From positions 248,001-312,000 of the forward strand of contig JAWPGT010000024.1 of NCBI GenBank assembly GCA_034638255.1: a DNA stretch of 64,000 bases, given 5' to 3'. The translations under genes and the position numbers were made by a program. Below, in pieces: positions 20,969 through 31,862 of this stretch. The DNA is from Coprinus comatus (Eukaryota > Basidiomycota > Agaricomycetes > Agaricales > Agaricaceae). Each line of letters starts with the position of its first letter. Within the stretch, counting starts at the first letter, position 1. Under the pieces are notes generated by a model. That model saw only the letters and a list, made by a program, of their open reading frames with translations. It was not told where the DNA came from and did not search any database.

Positions 20969-23235
20969 ATGCCTCTGAAACAAGTTCTCATGCCTAAATA
21001 TGAACCTCCTACTGAAGACATCCTCGATGCTTTACCCAGTGATACTTCTGAACTTCCAGAAATGGATATTGATACTACTTACTTCGATGAGCAACTAACT
21101 GTTGGAATGAAAGTATGTTCTTTGTTTTTTAATACATCTGTATGACATCTCACGTATTTCTACAGAAATTTATCATGCCACTATATCCAACATATGCTCA
21201 TGTGTGACACAACAACTCATTTGGTGGTACCCAAGTTGCCTGGGTATGTCGATATATGACACCATATATTATAAAACATTTTGGTGCTTTACCAACGCGA
21301 AATCTCACTGGAGTAAGTTGTTTATATTTGTTCCAGATCCAACTTATAAATCATTCAAAATTCCCTCCTTTTTGCATTTTCAGGCTATTGACCGTTATTA
21401 CTGCAACTACTACAATGGAGAACAACTCAGACGGGTTCAAAACCCAACCAAACATATACCAGTTTTGCCGTTATCTGAAGGAGGACCATCGGCAACTACA
21501 GATTATTCTATATTAACACCTGGTAGTTGAGGTGTCAGATGGAAAAAAATCCTTGCTGACAGCAAGAAGGAAGAGATGGAGAAACTCAAGGCACAAGAAC
21601 GTGCGATTAACCCATCAAAAAATACACTTCAAGTCTACTACACTGCCCGCAATACTCTGGAGCAAGATACATCACAAGAAGAACAGGAACTGTTTAAAGC
21701 TCAAGCGAAAGAAATTAACACAGTCAATAGAAGACCACCAACAGCCGATGACGTCTTTTCGTGAGTTTTTAATGCCTTTTAAGTTTGATTTTCTTTTGTC
21801 TGATTTTTCTTTTTGAAGTGTACAACACCAGGTCACAGAATGTTTGACTGTGGCAATTGAAAGACAGTTAGGATGGAAGAAGTCTGGGCAAATTGGAGAT
21901 GTGCTTTGTATATTGTCTGTGGCATACAGGTTGCCTGATAATCGGGTGAAGACTGAATGGTATGTACATTTTTCTTTTCTCAAATATAAATATAATTGCT
22001 AATATATCCAACTTGAAGTGCTCTCATTGGTAGTCCAGAGGTTGACCCTCATGACAGCTGCAAAGATGTGCTTCTTAACCTGTACAAAGAGAACATGTGG
22101 CCGTCATTCAGGTCATTTGCTTCTAGCTTTCTTCCTGGTATGTCTTACACCTTCCATGTTCATATATTCAAACAGTGTTAGCTAATGCTTGGATGTTACA
22201 GAGAATATTGTAGAGAAGCCTTTGCTATTCCCAGTTCTCGACTTAGAAGAGGTGACAACAAAGAAGTTACGAGAGCATTTTCATGTGTATATAGTTAACG
22301 CATGGGGTAAGTAATTTATTCTTCATTAAAAATAAATATCTAATATATACATCCTTATCAGAAAAGAGTAGTGACAGTAGGTTCCGAGCTCGAACAAAGG
22401 AAAATTTGCCTTGGGACCTACTTAGTATGGTTCAGGGACAAACGGACTTGCTTGAGAAACATGATGGCTTTGACATCATGCCCTCGCTCAAGCCCAAGGA
22501 CATGACAGTAAAGGATATGCATATTGTAGCAGCTGCTATTGCTGATATACCCAATGCACTTGTGTTCTACAAAGAAAAGGGCAATCCCATTCCACCCTTG
22601 GAAGTTGGAGTTAAGTTGGATAGTGGAGTTCACATTGAACAGCAGGTTAATGAGATGCATGTGGTAAGCGCCATAAACCATTTTAATGTTGAATTGAAAA
22701 TTCAAAGTAATCTACTAGGTTGTTGACATTGAAATGGCTGGGCCATCGTCATCCACTAGCACTGATGAAACCCCAGTGTTGGTAGTTACAGCCACTCCAC
22801 TCCCAATTATCCCTAATTCCAATCCACCCGACAATCACAAATCCAATCATGATAACATCATGAACTCAGGTGATACTACTACCAGTGTCATAACATTCAC
22901 TGCCATGGGAGAAACAAATACACGAGAGGAGCATGCAGTTGCAACTGTGAGTTTTCCTGTATTCTTAATTATATTTCATGGATTGACACAACAACTAGCA
23001 CACTGGAAATACATGTTCAGCTATGCCTGCAATCCCTACTATCAATCCTACCATACACGATCCCATGGAGAAACATGCCTCCACATCAACAACACTGGTG
23101 GCCACAACCACAGCTGTTCAGGTCGTCACTGCCAAACGAAAGCGAGGTCGGCCACCAATGATGGCAAAAGAAGGATCAGGGAAGCCTATCAAGCAAACAC
23201 GACAGGCAGTTACCACCTCACCACGCTCTCTGTGA
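20969..23235 (+). pseudogene. AT-hook accessory protein of the KDZ element, disrupted by two TGA codons
   Basis: Exons follow from ATG 20969 (MPLKQVLMPKYEPPTEDILD): KFIMPLYPTYAHV[TGA]HNNSF, AIDRYYCNYYNGEQLRRVQN, WKKILADSKKEEMEKLKAQE, VQHQVTECLTVAIERQLGWK, ALIGSPEVDPHDSCKDVLLN, IVEKPLLFPVLDLEEVTTKK, and a longer exon with PWDLLSMVQGQTDLLEKHDG. The protein ends in an AT-hook (KRKRGRPP), a motif that grips the minor groove of AT-rich DNA and would suit the AT-rich inverted repeats. In-frame TGA codons at 21205-21207 and 21528-21530 are the only breaks in the main frame. The last splice junction (about 22947-23019) does not keep phase in my model. I recognise no other domain. Its stop is about 80 bp from the right inverted repeat. 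Confidence 0.6.
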
Positions 23236-23313
23236 TCTGGAAATGTTTCTATGATGGCACCTCAAGGCACTAGGAAAGCAAGGAGGAAGTAGCTATAATT
23301 TAGTTCACGTGTT

Positions 23314-23700
23314 AATATATATATTAATCGGATGATCCGATTATCTCAACAATCGGATTATCTCGATATTTGGATTATCTTGATATTTGGATTATCTCAA
23401 TTATTCTGATTGTCGGGATGAGTGGATTATTTGGTTTGTCGAGATAAGTTGATTATCTTGATTATTTGGATTATCATGTTTGACCATTAATCTGGATTAA
23501 GAGTCCGTGGGTACCAGGTCTAGTTATGTACTATATTAACTATGTGAGCAAGAGACATGTACATGTAACATAGTAGACTATAGTAGGGCTTGGATTAAAT
23601 GGATAATCCGTTTAATCCGATTATTGGAGGGGTTGGATACAAGGGTCAATCCAATCAAACCGACTTATTGTACAACCTTATCCAATCCGGGCACCTGCTG
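23314..23700 (-). repeat. Right terminal inverted repeat
   Basis: Reverse complement of the left repeat, longer by about 20 bp because of an extra GATATTTGGATTATCT unit. The outer end reads CAGCAGGTGCCCGGATTGGA on the minus strand. Confidence 0.85.
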
Positions 23701-23817
23701 CGACCAGTGAAAAAAAGCATTATCGATGAAGTATTTGACCTATAATCGAAATGCAGTAGCCGTTAGATTATGGGAACGTAGTCGTGAAGGATGTCGTAGT
23801 TTAGGAGGTGACTGTAG

Positions 23818-24906
23818 TTAACAAAGAAGGAAAGGAGTAGTCAGTATTTTAAATTTAAGGTGTACGAGAGGATTTACCCAGAAGATAGGATTGAGTTTGA
23901 CAGGACTTGTCATTGGACTAGAGGCTGTAACCGTTCCATGACTTGATGGAATAACCGCAGATGGCGAAGGCGGTTGATACGCCACTCCGCTTGCACAAGC
24001 ACCACCTTTTTTAGGTGTTCTCTCATTCTCATTATACGGTTCTTGAGGTACATGAGAAGGAATAGAAAAAGGTCCGGGTCTTGAATAACACGTCTCATGT
24101 AGGTTCTTCACAATCTTCCAATATTTCAACTGTTCACCGGGATTCGAAGCAGCTGTCTCAAATGAGTCAAACAAATAAAGCACGATATCCGTTAATCACA
24201 TACATATTTAACTTTCTGAGGTTCCGAAGTCTTAATCATAGTCATGGTTTTTCGTGCATGTACACATTCAATTACAGATGTTCCGTCGTCCACTACAGAA
24301 TCACGTTTAGTGATATTATAAGACTTAGTACTAATGACAAGATAAGAAGGGACATACCGGTATAGGTAACATTCTTCTCAAACACTTGAATACCAATAAC
24401 AGGTGCACATCTTTCTACCTTTTGACAGGGAACGCTTCCCGGAAAATAGAAATCAAAATGTAAAGAAATAAATTCAAACATTCAAACATAAAACAAGACG
24501 GGATTCGGACCAACGCATCTCTGACAAAACATTTAGTAATCGAAGCAGAATTCATCGTCCATTCCCATAACTCCTTCGATGAATGTTGATGAGGGATATC
24601 CAGTTTCACATTCTCACTCTTGTCAACGTTGGAGTTATGGTAGGTATGGGTATAGTTGTCTTCCAAAGACAAACGTCCACGTTTCTTTGGTGACAATAAT
24701 ATGCTTCCGGCTCTTGATAATTGCGCTTTCTTCGTATTCACGTTCGAGTTCGAGTTCGAGTTGTGGTGGTTGTTGCTACAGAGCTCATGTATTGTATCCC
24801 CTCTGGATGTTGGTTGGAGAATCGGGTAGGGAGTATTAGAGAGTAGTGTGAAGTATACCACACTGTAAAGTGACTGAATTGTGGTCAATGTTCGGATTTG
24901 ATACAT
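23818..24906 (-). pseudogene. STN1-like OB-fold protein (CST telomere complex), copy A, internally deleted
   Basis: Minus-strand exons carry an N-terminal tail with AQLSRAGSILLSPKKRGRLS, then NSASITKCFVRDAL, then the start of an OB-fold: PCQKVERCAPVIGIQVFEKN followed, after an intron (24361 to about 24287), by the hallmark TVDDGTSVIECVH. The C-terminal exon reads LKYWKIVKNLHETCYSRPGP. This order of a V-x-x-x-G core, TYTVDDGT-IECV strand and W-x-x-(V/I)-x-x-LHE(T) end is that of the STN1 OB-fold, which binds telomeric single-stranded DNA within the CST complex. In copy A the middle of the fold present in copy B (the GRVIKVVGRVVRKFEMRAVL region) is missing, so the domain is broken. It lies head-to-head with the NACHT gene. 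Confidence 0.6.
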
Positions 24907-25346
24907 TCCTCATACGTAATTTAGAGTCACATGATTGAACTTAATGATCCACGTGATTCTCTACGCGACATTCCGCTGTAGAAGAACGCACGCTGGTCAA
25001 GACTCGGACACGGCCTAAAGCTAAAGTTATGCACCCATACTACGTCGGCCTAACTACAACGACAACCTAAATAGATCCCTTGATTTGTGACTAACGAGAT
25101 ATTAAGGCGGATATGGGGTATATGTAGATGAGGATGATATTCATGTGGTATAAGTCGTTGGAGTAAAAACCTGACACTCCACTAAAGCCGGTGACCTACA
25201 TAAAAACAATTAATTTTATTCATCATGATTATGAGTGAGGAAATTCCTGTGTAAAATATGTATAGATTCTGCACAGCATCATGATCTCTTCACAGGTCGG
25301 TCTTCCACTTCTCAGCCTCTGACCACTCTGTTTACCGGATTATCAG

Positions 25347-28300
25347 ATGGCTCTACCATACTACTACCAGAGCTTCGCACATGGCCACAACATACCACAA
25401 TGTTCGCTAATGTTGAGTAGTGAACCTCTGCTAGGGAATGAAAACGATACTTTACATCAAGGAAGCAATGTCTCCTCTCTTTCATACACCACTTACCCTT
25501 CAAGTAAGTATCGTTTCTCTCCACCAATGCTAGTGCATTACCCCTCTCAACTACGTAGCACCAGACACCAACTCTAACTTACCCGAACATAATCAATCGC
25601 TGCTACAAAGGACTTTAAAATGGATCAACAATACATATACACGTTCCAGGAGGCCATTCCTTTGGCAGAAAGGCCCAGCCAGTGTAGGGAAACCTGATAT
25701 TATGCGGGCCATTTCAAACTCAATCATTCACTCTGGAGAGCCCAACGAAATGCCCAAAACTACTTCAACGAGTAAGTCAATCTGATTTCGTATTAAGCTC
25801 AGGATTGTAATCGTTAGTTCCAGTACTAGGAAACCAACAAAATACAAGAGACTGCCTCCCACTTGCTACCACTGAACCTGGTCAACTATTCAACACGAGC
25901 AATTCCAGTCTCCCCCCTCCGAATACCTTCTTCCCTCAATGTCACGGCTTTGTAATGAATAACCCAACAATGGTATCGAATAATTATCAACAAACACCCG
26001 ATACCGATAACAGGAGTAAGTAATATGGAAACTGCGGTTACTACACAAGTTCTGACACCGAACATTCCTAAGCTTTGAAGATGCTGCTCAAATATACCGT
26101 TCCTGGTGCTGACGTGGATTCTTCAGAACGTAGCCCGCCTCCTAGATGCCATCCCAACACCCGAATTTATCTTCGGGGACGATTGTGTGAATGGATTCTC
26201 AATCGTGGATGTGGTCAGAAACCGTTCTTTTGGTTGAAAGGACCAGCAGGTGTTGGCAAATCTGCTGTTCTACAATCCATAGCAGAATCCGTATTCTCTC
26301 CTACAGCTATGAAGCCAGGAGCGGCATTTTTTTTCTGGAGGTCTGACTCAACTGGAGCTCGTAGTGACCCTAAACGACTCTTCACCACCATCGCTTACCA
26401 GCTATATGCGCGTTGTCCGCCATACCGACAGTATCTGTTGTCGAAGCTCAATGAAGATCCCATTCTTCCTGAACGATCAATGAAAATCCAGTTCTTCCAC
26501 TTTATCACGCAACCCTTTATTCATATGAAGTTGCACACTGATACCCAACCAATTGTCATCATCTTGGATGGACTTGACGAGTGCAAGGGGGAGAAAGCAC
26601 AGTGTGAAATCATTGAACTCATTGCTACATTTGTGTCCGATCATCCAATTGCTCCTCTCCTTTGGCTTATCAGCAGTCGTCCCGAATCACATATACAAGA
26701 CGTATTTGCACTCCCGGAGGTATTGCCAACTTACGACATGGACGAGATTGAGATCGACTCTGATGAATCATGTGCTGATGTCGAACGGTACCTACGATCT
26801 CGATTCGCAGACATTCGTCGTAGAAATGCTCGTTCTATTCCCAATCTGCATCAATGGCCGACAGAGACTCAGTTCCTGACAATTTCCAGTTATGCCGGTG
26901 GTCTTTTTACTTTTGCTTCCACAGTGATGAAGTTCATTGATGATGTGGATTATCGGGACCCTGTGACACTCTTGAACCAGGTCATTGACAGTATTGAGAA
27001 CGCGAGGAGGAATCAAAAGGACTCGGAAAGAAAGCGGAACCCCTTTGCAGATCTGGATGCCCTCTATAACTTGGTTATGTCCACCATTCCAGATGACATT
27101 TTGCCCACCACAAAACGAATGCTGTCTATAATATCGGATCCAGACTTGCTCTCTGAACTAGATCATAGTCAGCTGAGCAACTTCATCCAACTTCCGATGC
27201 ATCAGATGCACAGTTCTCTTCACAAGTTGAATTCCGTGCTACACTACTCATTCGAGCCCAAGTCCAACGACTTACCTAAAGTTGAACATAAGTCTTTTGT
27301 GGACTATCTACAGGATGGATCTCGTTCTAGCCGGTTTTTCATTCGACGCGACAGCGCAAGCAAAGAATATGAATCGTGTTTGCATCGGATCCTGCATGAA
27401 GTCATGAACAGTGAGTTACTGATCATATTTCAAGTCACCATGACCCTTAAATTGTTTCTCTTACTCACGCGTTCATTAGATCCAGATGGGCAATTAAAAG
27501 TGGATAACATCAAACTAACCACTACATTTGAAGAGCCTGACTTGTGCTTTAAGGCGAAACTTGATATATTGTACCATTGTTTTTCGTACATGTATGACAT
27601 TGGTGTTGCCGATAAAGGTCACCCGATCTTTTTTACTCTAAAAAGTTTTATCCATAACTTTGATTTCTCGGTTGTACCTACGTGGAGTGTTGGAATTAAA
27701 CAGAAGATGAAATTCATGGAATCGGTCTATGATTTGGTGAGTGTTTAGATAGATTTATAATTCAGCACTAGAAAAACTGATGTACTTGTTTTTCTTTGCC
27801 TTACTCACACAGGCGCGGCAGTTTCGCAAACGAGATCCTGAGCTTTTCCATGTGTTTATGGATGCCAAGGAGATTAAAATGGAAAAAATTGATGTTTTCA
27901 GAGAGGCTGTGGTTTACAGACGTTATGACACTGTGGAGGAGGATGGCATAATCATGTTATACAGCGTGTGTACAAAACCAATCATCCTGGTCATTGTTTG
28001 GCGTGGAGGGCTGACATGTCATTGCAGGATATGACCTTGGAACAGCAAACTTGGTATGATTCAATAAGGTGTAATGATTTTCAATGTCTTTGTGGATATC
28101 CTGACTCAGAGAAGATGGTACACTTTTTCTCAATTCTTAAACAAAGTTGGGAAGATAAGAGTTGGACACACTGTCCAGTTGGCAAATTTGTGGGCTCAGG
28201 GGACTCATGTTATATCTATCTACCACAATATCTGAGTATATCCCATGGAACAGGATATTATAATTATTGGGATGTATTGATTCCGTACAACAAGGAATGA
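25347..28300 (+). pseudogene. NACHT-domain NTPase (NWD2-like), copy A
   Basis: A first exon (MALPYYYQSFAHGHNI) leads into a remnant of an upstream NACHT module with a ruined P-loop (GPASVGKP, about 25640-25700). A linker follows, then a full NACHT module from 26075: DSSERSPPPRCHPNTR, Walker A GPAGVGKS (residues 56-63 of that exon), Walker B IVIILDGLDEC (160-170) and the sensor-like LLWLISSRPESHI. Then comes a helical region and, after an intron near 27736, the exon ARQFRKRDPELFHVF. NACHT proteins are signal-transducing P-loop ATPases of innate-immunity/heterokaryon-incompatibility type, and basidiomycetes carry large families of them. The last exon changes frame at a TGTGTG run near 27968; the other frame (YKTNHPGHCLAWRADMSLQD) goes on to 28300. 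Copy B has the same break. Confidence 0.75.
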
Positions 28301-28405
28301 TTGATTGACAATATTACGTTTCTACCATTATTTCTTCTTACTTGAGCCTCCGAGTCGGGGATGTCTATGACTTTGTATCCAAACATTTTAAGCTTTCCCT
28401 CAGGT

Positions 28406-28578
28406 CGTAAACATTCCCATTAACTTGTTGACTCCCGGTTGTGATTATCCTCCACCAGTAAAGCCCTTGTAGAGATATGACATAGTATCAACAATATTAT
28501 CTTGTCAACCAGTTGGCAAAATCTTCTTACAATTCCATACGTATTCGACATTCAAAACTCAATAGGAAGACAACGTAT
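28406..28578. other. Spacer after copy A
   Basis: No gene or repeat supported. Confidence 0.4.
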
Positions 28579-29140
28579 CATGTCAAGACTTCATAACGTC
28601 GTGGTTTAACACCACGGGACCCCTTCGAGCATTCAACTGCTCGGTTCCTTTCATCGTTATATTTTCTTTCTTCTTTTACTTTATATTCGGTTCCACTACT
28701 ACACAAGAACATACTTTAATTCCTTTCTTTTAATTTCCCTTTCATCTCTGCTTTCTAATTTACGTGACGGTCTCTCGGTATCTCATTGGGTTTCAACTTT
28801 TGGGTATATAAGTAGGATAGGACTGTGGTACCTAGGCAGCGAATTTCAGTTGTTGTTGTTCGATCAGTCTCGATGTCTCACTCACTCGAGCTCATCTCTC
28901 TCGTCTCGATAACATGTTCGTTGTTGACGAACTCACCATGCTATTGATTTTACCTCGAAACTCTCGAAATTCCAAATCCCCAACCTAATCTCGTCAGGTT
29001 TCGAAGTCTGACTGACGGACACAGTCGACTCGCGCCTCGTTTCACTACTATTCACCTATCCTCCCTTCACTCTCCACGCGATCTCCGTCGGTTTTCATCT
29101 TGGAACCTGTATTAGACTCAGCGTCATCCTTTGACTACGG
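28579..29140 (+). mobile_element. Candidate solo LTR or promoter-like relic
   Basis: The stretch starts TGTCAAGACTTCATAACGTC and contains a hairpin (CGTGG...CCACG), a TATA box (GGGTATATAAGTAGG at about 28802) and a downstream TC-rich stretch, an LTR-like order. No convincing target-site duplication or second copy is in the window, so it could equally be the promoter of a lost gene. Confidence 0.25.
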
Positions 29141-29386
29141 TATACCAAAAATAACATATTCGTCCCTTTGGCAAGACATAATACAATTTCATTTCAACCT
29201 GTTTTAAATGCAAAGAGAATAGAAATACAAACTTGAAGCTCATGTAACAATGATAAAAAGCTTTTTAACAAAACGAACAATGCAACAAGCAACAATAAAT
29301 ATAACTAATAATAAAAAACACCACCATCTTTTTTGCACTACAGTAATGTTCGGCACTCTGCTTGACCCAGAAGGAAATCAACAATC

Positions 29387-29870
29387 GTACCTTATCCAAA
29401 GCCTAACCTTGACTGTAACTGTTCTCCAAGATACCGTACCCAATATCCTCATAATACACTCCATCCCTCAGTGTAACCCTTATAATAGCCGTTACGCCAA
29501 CATTACAACTCCCAGAAGAATCATTCTTCTCCATAGAATCGGTAGTAAGGCTGACAACATTCGAACTCCAACCATTAAACCCAAACATTTCATTCACCAG
29601 ACTAATGATCTTCCAACCCTCTGCATAGGTCAACTTTCCAGCAGGTCCTGGTCTTTGCGAAACATATTCAGTTGTTGCTTCCGATAATGAACCATTGGTA
29701 TTGGCGAATGGATTTGGAGTAAATTCTATTGATATTGGGATTCCGGGTGTTTGAGAAGTAAAGAAGGAAGGTGTGCTGCCGTACATGGTGGGATTGAAGG
29801 ACATTGCTCCTGAAGTACAGATGGTCGATTGTTGCTCGTGCGACTGGATAACGTAGCCATTGAATGCACC
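29387..29870 (-). pseudogene. RAD52: RAD52 fragment (N-terminal DNA-binding domain)
   Basis: Reading from about 29870 the minus strand gives GAFNGYVIQSHEQQST, then MSFNPTMYGSTPSFFT, and then the RAD52/22 annealing domain: YVSQRPGPAGKLTYAEGWKI, SLVNEMFGFNGWSSNVVSLT, NVGVTAIIRVTLRDGVYYED, IGYGILENSYSQG. RAD52 forms rings that anneal single strands during double-strand-break repair. An in-frame TAG (29403-29405) follows, then ALDK and a GTACG donor-like site, where an intact gene would read on into KKEAVTDALKR. That part and everything beyond are missing, so this is a fragment of about 150 residues. It lies alone between the two STN1/NACHT copies, and a full-length gene must exist elsewhere if the organism has RAD52. 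Confidence 0.8.
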
Positions 29871-30267
29871 TGCGATTCACCAATCTGAGTCAATGGCTCT
29901 TATTATCCAAGAATGGTGCTCAATCGCACACAGACTTAATGGAGATGAACTTTTCGAGTCGAAGAAAGCGCATCAATAAGAGATAATTCGGTTACACATT
30001 TGAGTATACGTCTTCGTCTTTGTGGTTGGTTTAGGAATACAATGTTTATTTTTCGGTCGAGGAGTCATATTGTCATCACGTTCGAATCCGTGTCCGTATC
30101 CACTTGACATTAATGTCAGTTTTAATTCGATGTTGATGCTTTTGAGGGCGTCGGAGACATATTTCGAGCCAACTGATTACTTGGGACAAAGCTGATGTCA
30201 CCATCACCATTACCGTTCCAATCGTCATCACCGTTGTCGTGCTCGGTATCCGAAAACAGGTCATCAG
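29871..30267. other. Spacer between the RAD52 fragment and copy B
   Basis: No supported gene. A stretch of TCACCATCACCATTACC-type simple sequence lies at about 30195-30240. Confidence 0.4.
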
Positions 30268-30406
30268 GAACATTACCGACGAAATGTTTGACATTTAATC
30301 GAAATACAGTAGCCGTTATATTATGGCAACGTAGTGGTGAAGGGTGTCGTAGATTAGGGGGTGACCGTAGTTAACAAAGAAAGAAAGAAGTAGTCAGTAT
30401 TGTAAA

Positions 30407-31589
30407 TTAAAGGTGTGGGAGAGGATTTACCTGGAAGATAGGTTTGGGTTTGGCAGGACTTGTCATTGGACTAGAGGCCGCAACCGTTCCATGACTTGAT
30501 GGAATAAGCGCAGACGGTTCATACGCCACTCCGCTTGCGCAAGCACCACCTTTTTTGAGTGTTCTTTCATTCTCATTATGTGGTTCTTGATGTACATGAG
30601 AAGGAATAGAAAAAGGTCTGGGTCTTGAATAACACGCCTCATGTAGGTTCTTCACAATCCTCCAATATTCCAGCTCTCCGCCGACATTCGAAGTAACTTT
30701 TGAAACCAGTCAAGCATATAAAGCACGGTCTCCCATTAATCACGTACATGTTTGATCAACCAAAACCGCTCTCATTTCAAACTTCCTAACAACCCTCCCT
30801 ACAACTTTAATAACTCTTCCAATTCGGGTAACGGGTCTTAAAAGGGGAAAAGGGTTCGGAGATTTTTGAGGTTCCGAAGTCTTAATCACAGTGATTGTTT
30901 TTCGCAGCTGTTGTTGAGATGGTGTATGTACACATTCAATTACAGATGTTCCATAGTACACTAGTTTAGTGATATTATAAGACTTACTACTAATGACAAG
31001 ATAAGAAGGGACATACCGGTATAGGTAATTTTCTTCTCAAACACTTGAATAGTAGTAACAGGTGCACCTCTTTCTACCTTTCGACAGGGCGTATACGCTT
31101 CCCGGAAAATAGAAATCAAAATGTAAAGAAATAAATTCAAACATTCAAACATAAAACAAGAAGGGAATTAAACCAACTATCTTGAGCTTCAGACATGTCC
31201 AAAGCATCTCTGACAAAACATTTAGCAATCGAAGCAGAATTCAACGTCCATTCCCGTAATTCCTTCGATGAATCTTGATAATGGATACCCAGTTTCACGT
31301 TCTCGCTCTTGTAAACGTTGGGGCTATTGTAGATATGGGTATGGTTGTCTTCCAAAGACAAACGTCTACGTTTCTACAATAATATGCTTCCAGCTCTTGA
31401 TAATTGCGCTTTCTTGTATTCACCCTCGAGCTCGACTTGTTCGTTGTTGTTGTTACAGAGCTCATCTATCGTATGCCCTCTGGATGTTGATTGAAGAACC
31501 GGGTAGGGAGTATTAGAGAGTAGTGTGAAGTATACCAAACTGCAAAGCGACTGGATGTGGTCAATGTTCGAATTTGATACATTCCTCAT
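30407..31589 (-). pseudogene. STN1-like OB-fold protein, copy B
   Basis: Same exon order as copy A, with the middle of the OB-fold present: SPNPFPLLRPVTRIGRVIKV then VGRVVRKFEMRAVLVDQT. Two changes suggest decay. A 6-bp loss relative to copy A (LSPKK region, about 31372) creates a TAG, and the conserved DD in the TYTVDDGTS strand reads YY (TAC TAT). The C-terminal exon (MKNLHEACYSRPRPFSIPSH) and the following Pro/Ser-rich tail agree with copy A. If translated from a start after the TAG it could still make an OB-fold protein, so 'pseudogene' is likely but not certain. Confidence 0.55.
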
Positions 31590-31862
31590 ACGTAATTTAG
31601 AGTCACATGACTGGGCTTAATGATCTACATGATAGTCTCTACGCCACATTCCGCTGTCGAAGAACGCTGGAAGAACGCACACTGGTCAAGACTCGGACAC
31701 GGCCTATTCGTATGGTCTCGTACAAGACTGCACTGTCATGATTATGAGTGAGGAAATTCCTGTGTGAAATATTTATAGATTCTGCACAGCAAAATCATGA
31801 TCTCTTCACAGGTCGGTCTTCCACTTCTCAGCCTCTTACCACTCTGTTAACGGGATTACTAG

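Larger units (their letters stand above)
14601..23700. mobile_element. 9.1-kb KDZ DNA transposon with long terminal inverted repeats
   Basis: The element is bounded by inverted repeats of 368 and 387 bp (14601-14968 and 23314-23700), both starting with CAGCAGGT when read inward. It holds three genes: a KDZ transposase on the minus strand whose stop is within a few bases of the left repeat, an unknown minus-strand gene in the middle, and a plus-strand gene ending in an AT-hook whose stop is about 80 bp from the right repeat. The outer two genes thus diverge from the centre. I could not find a clear target-site duplication, so exact ends may shift by some bases. Two of the three genes carry premature stops, so this copy is not autonomous now. 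Confidence 0.75.
23715..28405. repeat. Segmental duplication, copy A (STN1-like plus NACHT)
   Basis: About 4.7 kb that aligns with 30268-35610 in the same orientation and gene order. Homology starts about 15 bp beyond the KDZ right inverted repeat and ends near the motif AAGCTTTCCCTCAGG. The copies differ by many substitutions and several indels, so the duplication is not recent. Confidence 0.8.

Noticed and set aside
14601..23700. RIP as the cause of the stop codons
   Set aside because: Classic RIP prefers CpA and is not expected in Agaricomycetes; most stops here need a CpG change, and flanking bases vary.
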